A stretch of DNA of 15,001 nt. Origin: an uncultured Christensenella sp. (GTDB lineage Bacteria > Bacillota > Clostridia > Christensenellales > DTU072). Positions 14,842-15,001 of this stretch are shown here, piece by piece (the first letter of the stretch is position 1; each line of letters starts with the position of its first letter). A model generated the notes under the pieces. It did not search any database. It was not told the DNA's origin and saw only the letters and a program-made list of their open reading frames with translations. The position numbers and the translations under genes are program-made. The stretch is taken from assembly GCA_905210905.1 (NCBI GenBank), contig CAJLYQ010000054.1, positions 1 through 15,001 on the forward strand, written 5' to 3'.

Positions 14842-14872
14842 ATTAAACGTCACTTATGAATGTACCAACCGA

Positions 14873-14949
14873 CGGGGTGTAGCGCAGATTGGTAGCGCAC
14901 GTGGTTTGGGACCATGGGGTCGGGAGTTCGAGTCTCTTCACCCCGACCA
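14873..14949 (+). tRNA. tRNA-Pro, anticodon TGG
   Basis: The 77 bases fold as a complete cloverleaf. The acceptor stem CGGGGTG (14873-14879) pairs with CACCCCG (14939-14945), with discriminator A and encoded CCA (14947-14949). The D-arm is GCGC/GCGC. The anticodon stem CGTGG/CCATG holds the loop TTTGGGA, with anticodon TGG at 14907-14909. The T-arm contains TTCGAGT with two G-T wobble pairs. Starting with C1-G72 is usual for bacterial tRNA-Pro. It decodes CCN codons. Confidence 0.97.
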
Positions 14950-14964
14950 GATTAGTCCGAATAA

Positions 14965-15001
14965 GGGCCTTTAGCTCAGTTGGTCAGAGCGGTCGGCTCA
15001 T
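14965..15001 (+). tRNA. tRNA with CAT anticodon (elongator Met or Ile2), 3' half outside the window
   Basis: GGGCCTT (acceptor 5' side), TA, the D-arm GCTC/GAGC with an AGTTGGTCA loop, then the anticodon stem GTCGG and the loop start CTCAT. The window ends on the last anticodon base (CAT, 14999-15001). The 5' half resembles Firmicutes tRNAs with a CTCATAA loop, which include both elongator tRNA-Met and the lysidine-modified tRNA-Ile2. The missing half would decide which. It lies 15 bases after tRNA-Pro, in the same transcript. Confidence 0.85.

Noticed and set aside
1..15001. CRISPR array, transposon, integrase, phage or toxin-antitoxin genes
   Set aside because: There are no repeat-spacer pattern, no transposase-like or recombinase-like frame and no flanking repeats; every long frame on the plus strand is a recognised housekeeping or SCIFF gene.

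Overview
The window is an ordinary chromosomal housekeeping block from a low-to-moderate GC Firmicute, most likely an uncultured or gut-type Clostridia. Four things point there. The gene order is ruvC-ruvA-ruvB-queA-tgt-yajC. A SCIFF ranthipeptide pair (scfA-scfB) lies beside it, and that family is characteristic of Clostridia. secD and secF are separate genes, whereas Bacillus subtilis has a fused secDF. Finally recJ is followed by a bifunctional rel gene. The signals are also typical of Firmicutes: good Shine-Dalgarno sites, near-consensus sigma-A promoters with 17-base spacers, and a tRNA with encoded CCA.

Layout. Bases 1-609 hold the 3' part of an ABC transporter ATPase of the NitT/TauT (TauB/SsuB) type, cut by the window edge. 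After a 161-base gap with a clear promoter comes ruvC (from 771), then ruvA, ruvB, queA and tgt, tightly packed and probably one transcript to 5145. yajC (5245-5556) has its own promoter and a strong terminator. That terminator is shared with a convergent minus-strand gene for a four-helix membrane protein of the TIGR04086/YrzE type (5618-6010). Diverging from it, a promoter at 6089-6117 drives scfA (a 56-residue Cys-rich peptide, 6153-6323) and scfB (its radical SAM/SPASM maturase, 6327-7679). Their terminator overlaps the scfB stop codon. A perfect TTGACA-N17-TATAAT promoter then leads into secD, secF, a perfect 14-bp hairpin, recJ and rel (to 14782). A promoter with A/T-rich upstream sequence precedes tRNA-Pro(TGG) and a second tRNA with a CAT anticodon, which the window end cuts right after the anticodon.

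How the genes fit together. RuvABC processes Holliday junctions. QueA and Tgt are two steps of queuosine tRNA modification. YajC, SecD and SecF are accessory parts of the Sec translocase. RecJ is a 5'-3' single-strand exonuclease. Rel makes and degrades (p)ppGpp. ScfB is expected to form a Cys-Thr thioether in ScfA. The same neighbourhood (ruvAB-queA-tgt-yajC-yrzE ... secDF ... recJ-apt-relA) is known from B. subtilis; here SCIFF genes sit inside it and apt is missing between recJ and rel.

I found no mobile element, CRISPR array, integrase or phage gene. No intergenic stretch is longer than about 160 bases. I do not see a wholly new system. The most interesting parts are the SCIFF module (its peptide has a seventh cysteine and a longer tail), a probably leaderless ruvC start, and several regulatory details in the short gaps.
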